A DNA stretch of 64,000 bases from an uncultured Chlorobiaceae bacterium (GTDB taxonomy: Bacteria; Bacteroidota; Chlorobiia; Chlorobiales; Chlorobiaceae): contig CAJEXQ010000008.1 in assembly GCA_903994635.1 (NCBI GenBank), forward strand, positions 33,370 through 97,369, in the 5' to 3' direction. The translations under genes and the position numbers were made by a program. Positions within the stretch are counted from its first letter, which is position 1, and every line of letters begins with the position of its first letter. Shown here piece by piece: positions 8,148-15,260 of the stretch. Under the pieces are notes generated by a model, which saw nothing but the letters and a program-made list of their open reading frames with translations, made no database searches and was not told the origin of the DNA.

Positions 8148-9302
8148 TTATTCTGCATTCGGCACACTGTTTTCATCGAATGACAAGAGTCCTTTCCGGT
8201 CAGCCAGATTCGCTTCAATCAGTCTCCGTTCTTTTTCAATTTCCAACCTGAGTTCTTCTTCCGTCGGGAGGAATTTGAGATATTTCGAGGCAAATATCTG
8301 TTTGCTTTCGTGCAAAACCGAATATTTGGCAACCGCCTCACTTTTGTCGGAGCAAAGAATCAGGCCGATGGTTGGATTGTCGCCCGGCACTTTAAACTGA
8401 TCTTCAAACAAGCGAACATAGCCGTCCATCTGCCCGACATCCTGATGAGTAAGTTTGCCAAGTTTCAGGTCGATCAATAAAAAGCACTTCAGCATAAAGT
8501 TGTAAAAGACCAGATCCACATAAAAATCATCGTCGTCAAAGCGGATATGTTTTTGGCGGGCAACAAAGGAAAATCCTTTACCCAGTTCCAGCAGAAAGAG
8601 TTGCAGATTCCCAATAATGGCCTGCTCCAGTTTGCTTTCATGCAGATTTGGGTTATCAGGCAGATTAAGAAACTCAAGCACCATGGGCGATTTCAGTACG
8701 TCAACCGGAGTGAGTTTTTCACCAGCCAACCGTTCGCGATGAGGTGCCAGCAGTCCTTCTTCTCCATGATGAGCAAGAATCCGCTCATAATAGGAGGTTT
8801 GTATCTGCCGCTCCAGTTGCGTTTTACTCCAGCCACACTCAATGGCTTCCCGCTCATAAAATTCCCGAGCCGCAGGTTTCGATACTCGCATCAGAGCACG
8901 ATAATGCGACCATGAAAGCCGCGAGGAAAAACCTGAAGGGAATTGGCCACCCGACGGGTGGCTTTTTGGTTGCTCTGCCAATTCAACAACAAACGGGTGC
9001 TGAATGAAGAGTCGATCCGGCCAAGCCTGATAGAGCTGCCTGAAATATTTGACATTGGTCAAAGAAAAACCAGAGCCATATTGAGCACTCAGTTGCTGGG
9101 AAAGCACCTCAATGACCTGTTTTCCATACACAGCCCGCTCTTTGCCGCACTGTACCTCTATAACTATTTCCCGGCCAATCAGCCAATAAGCCGTGACCAT
9201 ATTGGTATTGACTGACTGCACCACATTGGAGCGAGCCTGTTCAAGAATCTGGACAACTCGATCAAAAAGGTTTCCACCAATTGTCATTTCATGCTCCATC
9301 AT
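8148..9302 (-). CDS. DUF1016/YhcG-family PD-(D/E)XK nuclease
   Basis: This 384-residue protein belongs to the YhcG (DUF1016) family: an N-terminal helical domain (AYWLIGREIVIEVQ, then YGKQVIEVLSQ) followed by a PD-(D/E)XK nuclease fold. The catalytic residues are visible as Asp263 in YVDLVFYN and D-L-K at 278-280. Members are often found within or beside restriction-modification and defence loci; their exact role is not established. Here the gene lies between mod (7 bases upstream) and res (52 bases downstream) on the same strand, which implies joint expression. Residues about 112-120 (PKSHPSGGQ) correspond to a small palindromic insertion in the DNA. Confidence 0.88.
   Translation of the reverse strand: MMEHEMTIGGNLFDRVVQILEQARSNVVQSVNTNMVTAYWLIGREIVIEVQCGKERAVYGKQVIEVLSQQLSAQYGSGFSLTNVKYFRQLYQAWPDRLFIQHPFVVELAEQPKSHPSGGQFPSGFSSRLSWSHYRALMRVSKPAAREFYEREAIECGWSKTQLERQIQTSYYERILAHHGEEGLLAPHRERLAGEKLTPVDVLKSPMVLEFLNLPDNPNLHESKLEQAIIGNLQLFLLELGKGFSFVARQKHIRFDDDDFYVDLVFYNFMLKCFLLIDLKLGKLTHQDVGQMDGYVRLFEDQFKVPGDNPTIGLILCSDKSEAVAKYSVLHESKQIFASKYLKFLPTEEELRLEIEKERRLIEANLADRKGLLSFDENSVPNAE
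8946..8967 (+). repeat. Terminator-like hairpin inside the DUF1016 gene
   Basis: GCCACCC-GAC-GGGTGGC is a perfect 7-bp stem, followed on the plus strand by TTTTT, so it reads as an intrinsic terminator antisense to the nuclease gene. Within the protein it encodes a short Pro/Gly-rich loop. It is probably a small palindromic element that has inserted in frame. Confidence 0.55.
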
Positions 9303-9309
9303 TTCCTCC

Positions 9310-11334
9310 TCAGATTGATTTCACTTCAGTTCCGGGAGACAACTGCTTGAAGATTTGATCCACGTTGATTTTGACCGTATCGGTTGTAAAGCCGTTGTCA
9401 CGGAAGACAACGCGCAAAGGCTTGTGCTGCGCAAGCTCTTTGACCAGCTCTTCGCTCACGCCGGTATCGAAGCAGGCAATAAGATCGTATGGCGGCTGAT
9501 TTACAAAGAAGACGCTTTTGCCCTGAATCAACTCTTTGCGGATTGGCAGGCTCAAGTCTACGCTCAAGTCAAGGAGTACCTGAAAGAGCAAGTCTTCTGG
9601 TGTGCGGTCGGGTTTGATGTTGTCAACAGCATTGAAAAGGTCGCTCTGTTTGACGGCATCGGGTGTGTAATAGACCTCGGCCATGTTGGAGGAGTCGACT
9701 TTGAGAACGCGAAAGCCGGTGTCGATTGTTGCAGGGGCGTACTGCAAGACGCCCTGACCTGTTCCGGTTTGTTCTTTTTCATCCTTGATTTTCTTTCCTG
9801 CACGCCTAATACGCTCTTTGCTGATTTCAGCGATGGTTTTGTAACCGGCTTTGAATGCTTCGGATTGTTCATTGCAGGGTTCCGGCAATTGAACCATAAT
9901 GAATTTGCGGTTTCCGTCATCTTCAGCATTGAGTTGCATGACTGCATGGGCGGTAGTGGCTGAACCCGCGAAGAAATCCATAACCAAATCATTTCTCTGC
10001 GTTCCTATCTGGATTAAAATTCGTATAAGCTCTGTGGACTTGGGGAAGTCCATAACAGAAGCTCCAAATAGGTCTTTAATTACTTTTCTCCCATAATCAT
10101 TGGTAATCTCTTTGTTGGTCCAAACTGATTTGACAAGTGTCGTTGCCATTTCACGGTCTTTCCCCAGAAGATAATCTTTTCTATATATACGCCATTCATC
10201 ACCGATTTTTTCGGCAACAAGTAATTGATTTTCATTTATAACTTTCTCTTTACCCCACGTCCAGCATGTTTTCACTCCGTCAGGAGTATTCGGAAATACT
10301 TCATCTGTAAAAATATTATCTCTAACAATTGATACTGTTCTGTTGGTGGTATTAACATAAAGTGGGTAATATAGTTTAGGACGCGTGATTGGATTAAATG
10401 TTTGATTTCGATTCCTCAACCCCAGTAACCTGTAACGCCCTCTTTCATCTTCACGATTGTATTCATCGACCATCCGGCCCTCTTTATCGATGCCCGAGAT
10501 GGCTTGTTCATTCATTGCATCTCTAACGAAAATCAATATTGATTCATGGGTTTTTGCTACAAATTTATCAAGATGACGACCACGTGGATTCAGTTGTACT
10601 GCAATTTGAGCGACGTAATTTTCATCTCCGAAAATCTCTGAACATATTCTTTTTAGGCTATGCACCTCATTATCATCAATACTGATAAAAATCACCCCAT
10701 CATCCCGCAAGAGATTCTTCGCGAGCTTCAATCTCGGATACATCATACTCAGCCAATCCGAATGAAATCGCCCGTTCGACTCTGTATTGGCAATAAGCCG
10801 GTTGCCTTCCTTATCTTTCTGGTTTGAACGCAGCAAAAATTCATCGGTGTTTTCCGCAAAATCATCCTCGTAGATGAAGTCATTGCCGGTGTTATACGGT
10901 GGATCAATGTAGATCATCTTGACCTTGCCGAGGTAGGTCTCCTGCAGGAGCTTCAGGGCATCCAGATTGTCGCCCTCAATGAAAAGATTCTTCGTGGTAT
11001 CAAAGTCAACGCTCTCTTCACGGCACGGGCGCAAGGTCTTGGCAATTGGAGCATTTGCTGTCAACAACGCTTCGCGTTTCCCCGGCCAGTTGAGGTGGTA
11101 GCGCTCCAGCGGCCCTTCAACGATATGCCCTGAAAGCTCCTGACGCAACAGGTCAAAATCTATGGCATATCGCAAGGCAGAAGGATGAGGACTGACGGCT
11201 GAACCCTCTCCCTTTTCATCCCCCATCCTTCCACCTTCATCCTTAATTTCGGTGACACAGCCGGGAAACAGCTCTCGAATGCGGGCAATATTGCCGTCAG
11301 TCAAGTTGGGCGAGTGCATTTTCAGTTTTTCCAT
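9310..11334 (-). CDS. mod: Type III DNA adenine methyltransferase, Mod subunit
   Basis: This 674-residue protein transfers a methyl group from S-adenosylmethionine to adenine in one strand of an asymmetric site and supplies sequence recognition for Res. It is a beta-class enzyme: the catalytic motif IDPPYNTGNDFIYED (DPPY at 144-147) precedes the cofactor motif DFFAGSATTAHAV (453-461). The target recognition region lies between them, roughly residues 230-430. Mod is the first gene of the operon, with DUF1016 and res following at short distances. Residues about 31-55 (DEGGRMGDEKG, then PHPSAL) are a low-complexity insertion near the N-terminus, encoded by an inverted-repeat element, and are not part of the normal fold. 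Confidence 0.93.
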   Translation of the reverse strand: MEKLKMHSPNLTDGNIARIRELFPGCVTEIKDEGGRMGDEKGEGSAVSPHPSALRYAIDFDLLRQELSGHIVEGPLERYHLNWPGKREALLTANAPIAKTLRPCREESVDFDTTKNLFIEGDNLDALKLLQETYLGKVKMIYIDPPYNTGNDFIYEDDFAENTDEFLLRSNQKDKEGNRLIANTESNGRFHSDWLSMMYPRLKLAKNLLRDDGVIFISIDDNEVHSLKRICSEIFGDENYVAQIAVQLNPRGRHLDKFVAKTHESILIFVRDAMNEQAISGIDKEGRMVDEYNREDERGRYRLLGLRNRNQTFNPITRPKLYYPLYVNTTNRTVSIVRDNIFTDEVFPNTPDGVKTCWTWGKEKVINENQLLVAEKIGDEWRIYRKDYLLGKDREMATTLVKSVWTNKEITNDYGRKVIKDLFGASVMDFPKSTELIRILIQIGTQRNDLVMDFFAGSATTAHAVMQLNAEDDGNRKFIMVQLPEPCNEQSEAFKAGYKTIAEISKERIRRAGKKIKDEKEQTGTGQGVLQYAPATIDTGFRVLKVDSSNMAEVYYTPDAVKQSDLFNAVDNIKPDRTPEDLLFQVLLDLSVDLSLPIRKELIQGKSVFFVNQPPYDLIACFDTGVSEELVKELAQHKPLRVVFRDNGFTTDTVKINVDQIFKQLSPGTEVKSI
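11181..11244. repeat. Inverted-repeat mini-element inserted in mod
   Basis: AAGGATGAGG (11181-11190) and CCTTCATCCTT (11234-11244) are near-perfect inverted repeats flanking a purine-skewed spacer rich in GGATG units. Translated in the mod frame, it gives the DEGGRM-x-DEK-x-PHPSAL type of peptide. I recall similar low-complexity insertions in proteins of several bacterial groups. The insertion keeps the mod reading frame. Confidence 0.5.
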
Positions 11335-11547
11335 ATCAATACCAGTTTATTGCCACTATAGAGCGCGTACCTTACCCCTGAAAATGAGGAACCCCCCATG
11401 GTGCGCAGAGCTGACGAGATGCGTGGGGGGGTATTGTTTAATCACTAACTTAACACCATAATTTAAGAGTTACAAACCAATAAAACCGCTTTTTTCCCTT
11501 TGAGCCTTGTTCAGCAATCGAAATATCTCTTCTTCCGCCATGCCTGT

Positions 11548-11572
11548 TTGAGGTCACAGACTGTGGCCTCAA
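11548..11572. repeat. 25-bp near-perfect palindrome
   Basis: TTGAGGTCACAG-A-CTGTGGCCTCAA: 12-bp arms with one mismatch around a single central base. A symmetry this tight without a loop is more like a protein-binding operator than an RNA hairpin, but a remnant of a mobile palindromic element is equally possible. Confidence 0.6.
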
Positions 11573-11652
11573 GTGTAATCGTGATCTCAGGAATAATTTG
11601 ACAGCGCCGCTGGCTTTATTGCCCACGTTAGAGGAGCTACCATGCCATTGAG

Positions 11653-11682
11653 TTGCTCAGCTCAGCGGCTCAAGCTGAGCAA
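11653..11682. repeat. Perfect 10-bp stem-loop
   Basis: TTGCTCAGCT and AGCTGAGCAA flank a 10-base loop. No T-run follows on either strand, so it does not look like a terminator. Confidence 0.6.
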
Positions 11683-11810
11683 AGAGTTTGATGCACTTCA
11701 TTTGTTTCTTATACCTCGGCAAGAAGTTTTTTTATCAGGCAAGCAGAGAAAAAGGGTGATTCCGACTGGCTTGGTTACGTTTTATTCTTTTTAAAAGAGA
11801 GAGGTAAACA

Positions 11811-12047
11811 ATGCCAGCTGTTTTTCGTATTAGTGGTTATCGGTTGTTCTTTTTTGCGAGCGATCACCGTAAGCCTGCACATATTCATGTTGAACGCGAC
11901 GATAATATGGCTAAATCTTGGCTTGATCCGGTTCGCTTGCAAAGGAGTGGTGGTTTTTCAAGGCACGAGATTGCCAGGATTCAAATAATCGTTATTGAAC
12001 ATCAACAGCATTTACTGGAGGCTTGGCATGGTTACTTCAACAATTGA
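11811..12047 (+). CDS. DUF4160-family protein
   Basis: This 78-residue protein fits the DUF4160 family end to end: PAVFRISGYRLFFFASDH at the N-terminus, then KPAHIHVERDD with the conserved HIHV strand, and a C-terminal helix ending HLLEAWHGYFN. A ribosome binding site (GAGAGAGGTAAACA) precedes the ATG. DUF4160 genes very often lie directly upstream of DUF2442 genes, as here, where the two overlap by 20 bases. The pair has been suggested to be a toxin-antitoxin module, but I know of no firm mechanism. It appears intact. Confidence 0.85.
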   Translation: MPAVFRISGYRLFFFASDHRKPAHIHVERDDNMAKSWLDPVRLQRSGGFSRHEIARIQIIVIEHQQHLLEAWHGYFNN

Positions 12048-12336
12048 ACTCAATGTTTCTGCAGCGGAGCAGGTAACAGTGACGCTCGATGCATTAACCG
12101 TTGATTTGAGTGATGGTCGCTCCATTACCGTTCCGCTGGCCTGGTATCCACGACTGATGAATGCAACAGCATCAGAGCTTCAGAACTGGCGGTTGATTGG
12201 AAAAGGGTATGGCATTCACTGGGAAGAGCTGGATGAGGATATCAGTGTTGAGGGTTTATTACTTGGCACACCTTCAGGCGAAAGTCAAACATCGTTCAAG
12301 AGATGGCTCTCTGGTCGTGTTTCTGCACCGGCGTGA
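12028..12336 (+). CDS. DUF2442-family protein
   Basis: This 102-residue protein contains the DUF2442 core: VTVTLDALTVDLSDGRSITVPLAWYPRL followed by NWRLIGKGYGIHWEELDEDISVEGLL, about residues 15-80, where the 'GIHWEELDEDISVEGLL' strand-turn is the family hallmark. The start chosen is the ATG at 12028, preceded by ACTGGAGG at a good distance; it lies within the end of the DUF4160 gene, so translation is probably coupled. The 20 or so C-terminal residues (SFKRWLSGRVSAPA) are a common DUF2442 tail. Probable partner of DUF4160. Confidence 0.85.
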   Translation: MVTSTIELNVSAAEQVTVTLDALTVDLSDGRSITVPLAWYPRLMNATASELQNWRLIGKGYGIHWEELDEDISVEGLLLGTPSGESQTSFKRWLSGRVSAPA

Positions 12337-12599
12337 TGTAGTACTCATTTGCTCTTACTGTAATTCAATCAGTAACTTTTTCAACTCTCGCAACTCCCCG
12401 TTGATCTCTACTTTCCGGTTAAACTGTTTTTTTTAAGGCAGTGCGAGTGAGCTGAAACAATCCAAAAAGAAGTTACACGAAAAAAAGATATCTCGCTCGG
12501 GTTATGGCGGTAGCGTGACCTGTGCCAAAATTAATAAATCTCTTACAGAGTCTCATTAATGAGTATAGCATCGAAAAACATACACACAGGGGTGAGAGA

Positions 12600-12793
12600 T
12601 GAGAATAAATGTCGTGATAGATGACGCTCTGATGGAATCCGCTCTCAAGGTATCCTAACTCAGAACAAAAAAAGATGCCATTGAAGAGGGGCTGAAACTG
12701 TTGGTGCAAGTGCACAGTCAAAAAGAAATCAGGAATTTTCGAGGAAAACTGAAATGGTCCGGTAATCTTGATGAGATGAGGTTGGACAAGTGA
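12600..12793 (+). pseudogene. VapB-type antitoxin, broken by an in-frame stop
   Basis: The reading frame starts MRINVVIDDALMESALKVS, then meets TAA at codon 20, then continues LRTKKDAIEEGLKLLVQV and KWSGNLDEMRLDK. Apart from the stop it is a full-length VapB antitoxin of the ribbon-helix-helix group (DUF2191-like), which normally reads through as A-L-K-x-x-G-L-x-T-K-K. A strong ribosome binding site (AGGGGTGAGAG) precedes the ATG. A single nonsense change appears to have inactivated it, and the toxin partner is also broken. Confidence 0.75.
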
Positions 12794-12912
12794 TTCTCGT
12801 TGATTCGTCAGTCTGGATTGACTACTTCAACGGAAACAAAACAGCACAGACGGACTGGCTGGATGCTTCATTTGGGAGTACACCCATCATCATAGGCGAT
12901 CTGATCCGGTGA
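12790..12912 (+). pseudogene. VapC-type PIN toxin, N-terminal fragment
   Basis: A GTG start overlapping the VapB stop begins VILVDSSVWIDYFNG, the invariant N-terminus of VapC PIN-domain ribonucleases with the first catalytic Asp. The frame continues to PIIIGDLIR and then stops after 40 codons, whereas VapC is about 130 residues. The three remaining acidic residues of the active site are lost. The sequence that replaces the rest of vapC belongs to the truncated Rpn-type gene, so the junction near 12910 is a deletion or recombination point. Confidence 0.75.
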
Positions 12913-13621
12913 GGAGAGTTGGTTCTACATTCACCTTGAAGTACAAGGCGCCAGACAGGCGGAATTCGCCCAACGGATGTTTGTCTACAACTATCGGATT
13001 TACGACCGTTACAAAAGGCCGGTAGCAAGTTTTGCTGTGCTGGCTGATGAACATAAGAGGTGGAAACCATCCACCTATGGTTTTTCCTTGCTGGGATGCA
13101 AGCATACCCTGGAGTTTCCGGTTGCCAAGCTGACCGATTACGAGGACAAACTCGATGAACTGTTGGCATCAGAGAACGCCTTCGGACTTATCACGGCGGC
13201 GCATATTCTGACACAGCAAACCCGCAGGCATGAAGAGGAACGGTATGAAGCCAAAAGCCGTTTGGTGCGAATATTGTACGAGCGCCACTGGGGTAAAGAA
13301 CGGGTGATCAAATTATTTGCTATTCTGGACTGGCTCATGCAACTGCCTGAATGGTTGAACCACCAGATTTTAGATCAAATAGAAACAATTGAGGAGGGAG
13401 AAAAAGTGCAATACATCACCAGCGTAGAGAGAATTGGCATGGAAAAAGGTGTGGTAATAGGTGCGTCAGGATTAATGAGAAGGCTGTTGGAACATCGCTT
13501 TGGCGTGTTGCCCGGGTGGGCGTTGGAGCAGTTAAGCAGCGCTTCTGAACAGGAGCTTGAAGTGTGGGCTGATGCCATTCTCACCGCGCCGACACTGGAG
13601 GCTGTTTTCAATGCTGAATGA
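12911..13621 (+). CDS. Rpn-type PD-(D/E)XK nuclease/transposase-like protein, N-terminus missing
   Basis: From about 12911 an open frame encodes a protein of the Rpn/putative-transposase group (PD-(D/E)XK superfamily): WFYIHLEVQGARQAEFAQRM carries the Glu-x-Gln half of the active site, followed by FVYNYRIYDRYKRPV, FPVAKLTDY and a C-terminal ITSVERIGMEKG region. Family members start about 60 residues earlier with the first catalytic Asp, which is absent here because the gene is joined to the vapC fragment. An internal ATG at 12977 could still start a 214-residue protein that lacks the E-x-Q motif. It is therefore probably inactive. Confidence 0.7.
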   Translation, partial: EESWFYIHLEVQGARQAEFAQRMFVYNYRIYDRYKRPVASFAVLADEHKRWKPSTYGFSLLGCKHTLEFPVAKLTDYEDKLDELLASENAFGLITAAHILTQQTRRHEEERYEAKSRLVRILYERHWGKERVIKLFAILDWLMQLPEWLNHQILDQIETIEEGEKVQYITSVERIGMEKGVVIGASGLMRRLLEHRFGVLPGWALEQLSSASEQELEVWADAILTAPTLEAVFNAE

Positions 13622-13670
13622 TGCCTGGTGCTGTCACCCGATTTCCCGACTGCATTATGACGAGTCCGTG

Positions 13671-13826
13671 TCAGACAGCGGGGCAGTGCTGAATAAAAAA
13701 TAGACGATAGTAGCTGATGTGTGAAAGATAGCGGCAAGCTCTGGCAGTGTCTTCAATGACCATGCCTTTATCAATCAGGAGTTGTACCTGTTCAGCAAAT
13801 GTTTTTGGAGGCTTTGAGAAGCGCAT
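13671..13826 (-). pseudogene. Abi-family (Abi_2) abortive infection protein, N-terminal fragment
   Basis: The minus strand encodes MRFSKPPKTFAEQVQLLI, then KGMVIEDTARACRYLSHISYYRL, the typical N-terminus of Abi_2 proteins (AbiD/AbiF group) with its L-x-x-I/R-x-Y-Y-R-L signature. The frame stops after 51 codons, while intact members have about 300. A good ribosome binding site (GGGGGTAA) is still present. The rest is replaced by unrelated sequence next to the Rpn-type gene. Family members are linked to phage exclusion; this copy is dead. Confidence 0.65.
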
Positions 13827-13829
13827 GAT

Positions 13830-13935
13830 TTACCCCCAGAAACAAGCAAAATATCCTCAGCCAGGTTGTTGTAGAGGTAATTGGCGGTGTCGGCAAAGGC
13901 GGTGAAAATCGGTACCTTCTTATTTCCTTCGTTAA
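13830..13935 (-). pseudogene. Helicase fragment (motif IV region)
   Basis: About 35 minus-strand codons read EGNKKVPIFTAFADTANYLY followed by NNLAEDI. 'K-V-x-x-F-T-x-F-x-D-T-A-x-Y-L-Y' is the motif IV region at the start of the second helicase domain of SNF2/SF2 helicases found in defence islands. Nothing else of the helicase is visible on either side. The fragment ends where the Abi fragment begins. Confidence 0.4.
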
Positions 13936-14158
13936 TGGGGTTCGCACCCCTTGAACCCGCTTCGCATCGTAACCGGGCAGGACAGGCGGGCAAGCGGTGC
14001 TTTGCTTGCTGCCGTCTGCCGCCCATTGGGGAGCAGCACTGCAAGGCGCTCAAAAATCAAAGCAGAGCGAGCTGATTTGATTTTTGCAAATGCCGTCGCA
14101 AACGCGTAGCCTTTGGGTGGTGGGTTCATTTCTTAACCCTAAACCAAGGGGGAATATT

Positions 14159-14392
14159 GTGTCATTAGATCAAGCAAAAGCGTTTATCGCGAAAATGAAA
14201 TCGGACGTTGCTTTTAAAGAGCGTGTTTTGGCTATCGAAGATCTTGCAGAGAGGTTCAAGCTCATCAAAAGCGAGGGGTTTGAATGCAGCGAGGCGGAGA
14301 TTAGGGAGGTGGCGGGGGAGTTGAGCGATCAGGAGCTGGCAGCAGTGGCGGGTGGCGAGGAATCGCGCTGCTCCGTTATGTTGTTCTATTAA
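14159..14392 (+). CDS. Nif11-type RiPP precursor peptide
   Basis: A GTG start at 14159, preceded by AAGGGGGA at 5-6 bases, gives a 77-residue peptide. The leader matches the Nif11-like leader family: SLDQAKAFIAKMKSDVAFKE at the start, then LAERFKLIKSEGFECSEAEI, ending in LSDQELAAVAGG with a Gly-Gly cleavage site. The short core that follows is EESRCSVMLFY, with one cysteine and one serine. By family knowledge such peptides are modified on the core, cut after Gly-Gly and exported by a peptidase-type ABC transporter. No LanM or radical-SAM enzyme is nearby; the adjacent SUMF1-type gene is broken and only the end of an ABC transporter remains at 16184. Confidence 0.8.
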   Translation: MSLDQAKAFIAKMKSDVAFKERVLAIEDLAERFKLIKSEGFECSEAEIREVAGELSDQELAAVAGGEESRCSVMLFY

Positions 14393-14567
14393 GGCTGTCA
14401 GAACTAGTCCACACCTTCGGCTAACCACGTTCGTGGGGCACGTTTTTGCCAGGCTATCTTTACGATGCCGGAGTGGTCATAAACCGCTTCGGCATCAGGT
14501 TCGAATTATGGCCTCGGTGATGTGAAGATGTTTCGGTACATAAACCCAGTATCTTGTTACACTGCGC

Positions 14568-14967
14568 ATGGTCACAAAAACCAGGACAGTCACAAAAGGC
14601 ACATTTGGTACAGATACAATTTTTGAGTTTTGTCCGGTTTTTGCTGGCACTTTCAGGACGGGAGTGAATGAGGTTAAGATTGATCAAGATTTCTATCTGG
14701 GCAAGTACCCAGTTACCCAGCAGCAATGGGAGGCGATCATGAGAAGCAAACCAAGTCATTTCAAGGGTGAGCGTCTGCCGGTAGAAACCGTTTCATGGAA
14801 AGATGCCCAGAGCTTCATACAAAAACTCAATACTCTTTCTGGTAAAAAGCTTTACCGCTTGCCGACTGAGGAAGAATGGGGAATATGCCTGTCGGGCAGG
14901 GTCCACTTCTGTATACTACTTTGGTGGTGATGTCAGTCAATTGGGGGAAGATGCCTTGCCAGATTGA
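14568..14967 (+). pseudogene. SUMF1/formylglycine-generating-enzyme-like protein, frameshifted and truncated
   Basis: The N-terminal half of a SUMF1 (FGE-sulfatase) domain is clear: FCPVFAGTF, DFYLGKYPVTQQQWEAIM, PVETVSWKDAQSFIQKLN and YRLPTEEEW. Directly after EEW one extra G in a G-run shifts the frame; reading on in the next frame gives EYACRAGSTSVYYFGGD, the expected continuation. The sequence then leaves the family after LGEDA and stops at 14967, so the C-terminal half of the domain is gone. Genes of this fold can modify peptides or act as defence and signalling partners. Its position next to the Nif11 precursor suggests it once belonged to the same locus. Confidence 0.75.
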
Positions 14968-15260
14968 TATTAAAATATGGGCAAGCGGTGAAAGTATCTG
15001 TTACTTCGTTACTGATGACGGCCCGGGAATCCTCTCGGCGGCCAGTTTGGCGGAAGGAAGTCCATCGTTTATATTTTCAGTGCCACTCGCCCAACAAAAC
15101 ATACAACAAAACCTTTTAGCCATCAAAATCCCTATGTACATTAACCTTATGGGTTCGCGAGTTGAGTGTTTGTGGCGGTTTCTTTGGGAGGCGGCAGGAA
15201 CCGTACGTTTTTTCCCTTGTATTTATTTTGAACAGAAATTCTTTTCTTTTTTTGCGAATT

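Larger units (their letters stand above)
11335..11810. other. Non-coding stretch upstream of the restriction operon, with three hairpins
   Basis: About 475 bases separate mod from the DUF4160 gene. I see no gene. It contains three inverted repeats: CCCCCCA/TGGGGGG (11392-11430, 25-base loop), a 25-bp near-palindrome at 11548-11572, and a 10-bp perfect stem at 11653-11682. The mod promoter must lie here or just inside the hairpin nearest to mod. Confidence 0.5.

Noticed and set aside
11391..11432. CCCCCCA/TGGGGGG hairpin as terminator
   Set aside because: The loop is 25 bases and there is no T-run on either strand, so it is not a standard intrinsic terminator.
12345..12435. Minus-strand tail that reads FNRKVEINGELRELKKLLIELQ-like and stops
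   Set aside because: Only about 23 codons and coiled-coil-like; too short to name a family.
13932..14129. Open frames on both strands with GC-rich, Ala/Arg-rich peptides
   Set aside because: They look like translated repeat DNA rather than genes; no ribosome binding site or family match.
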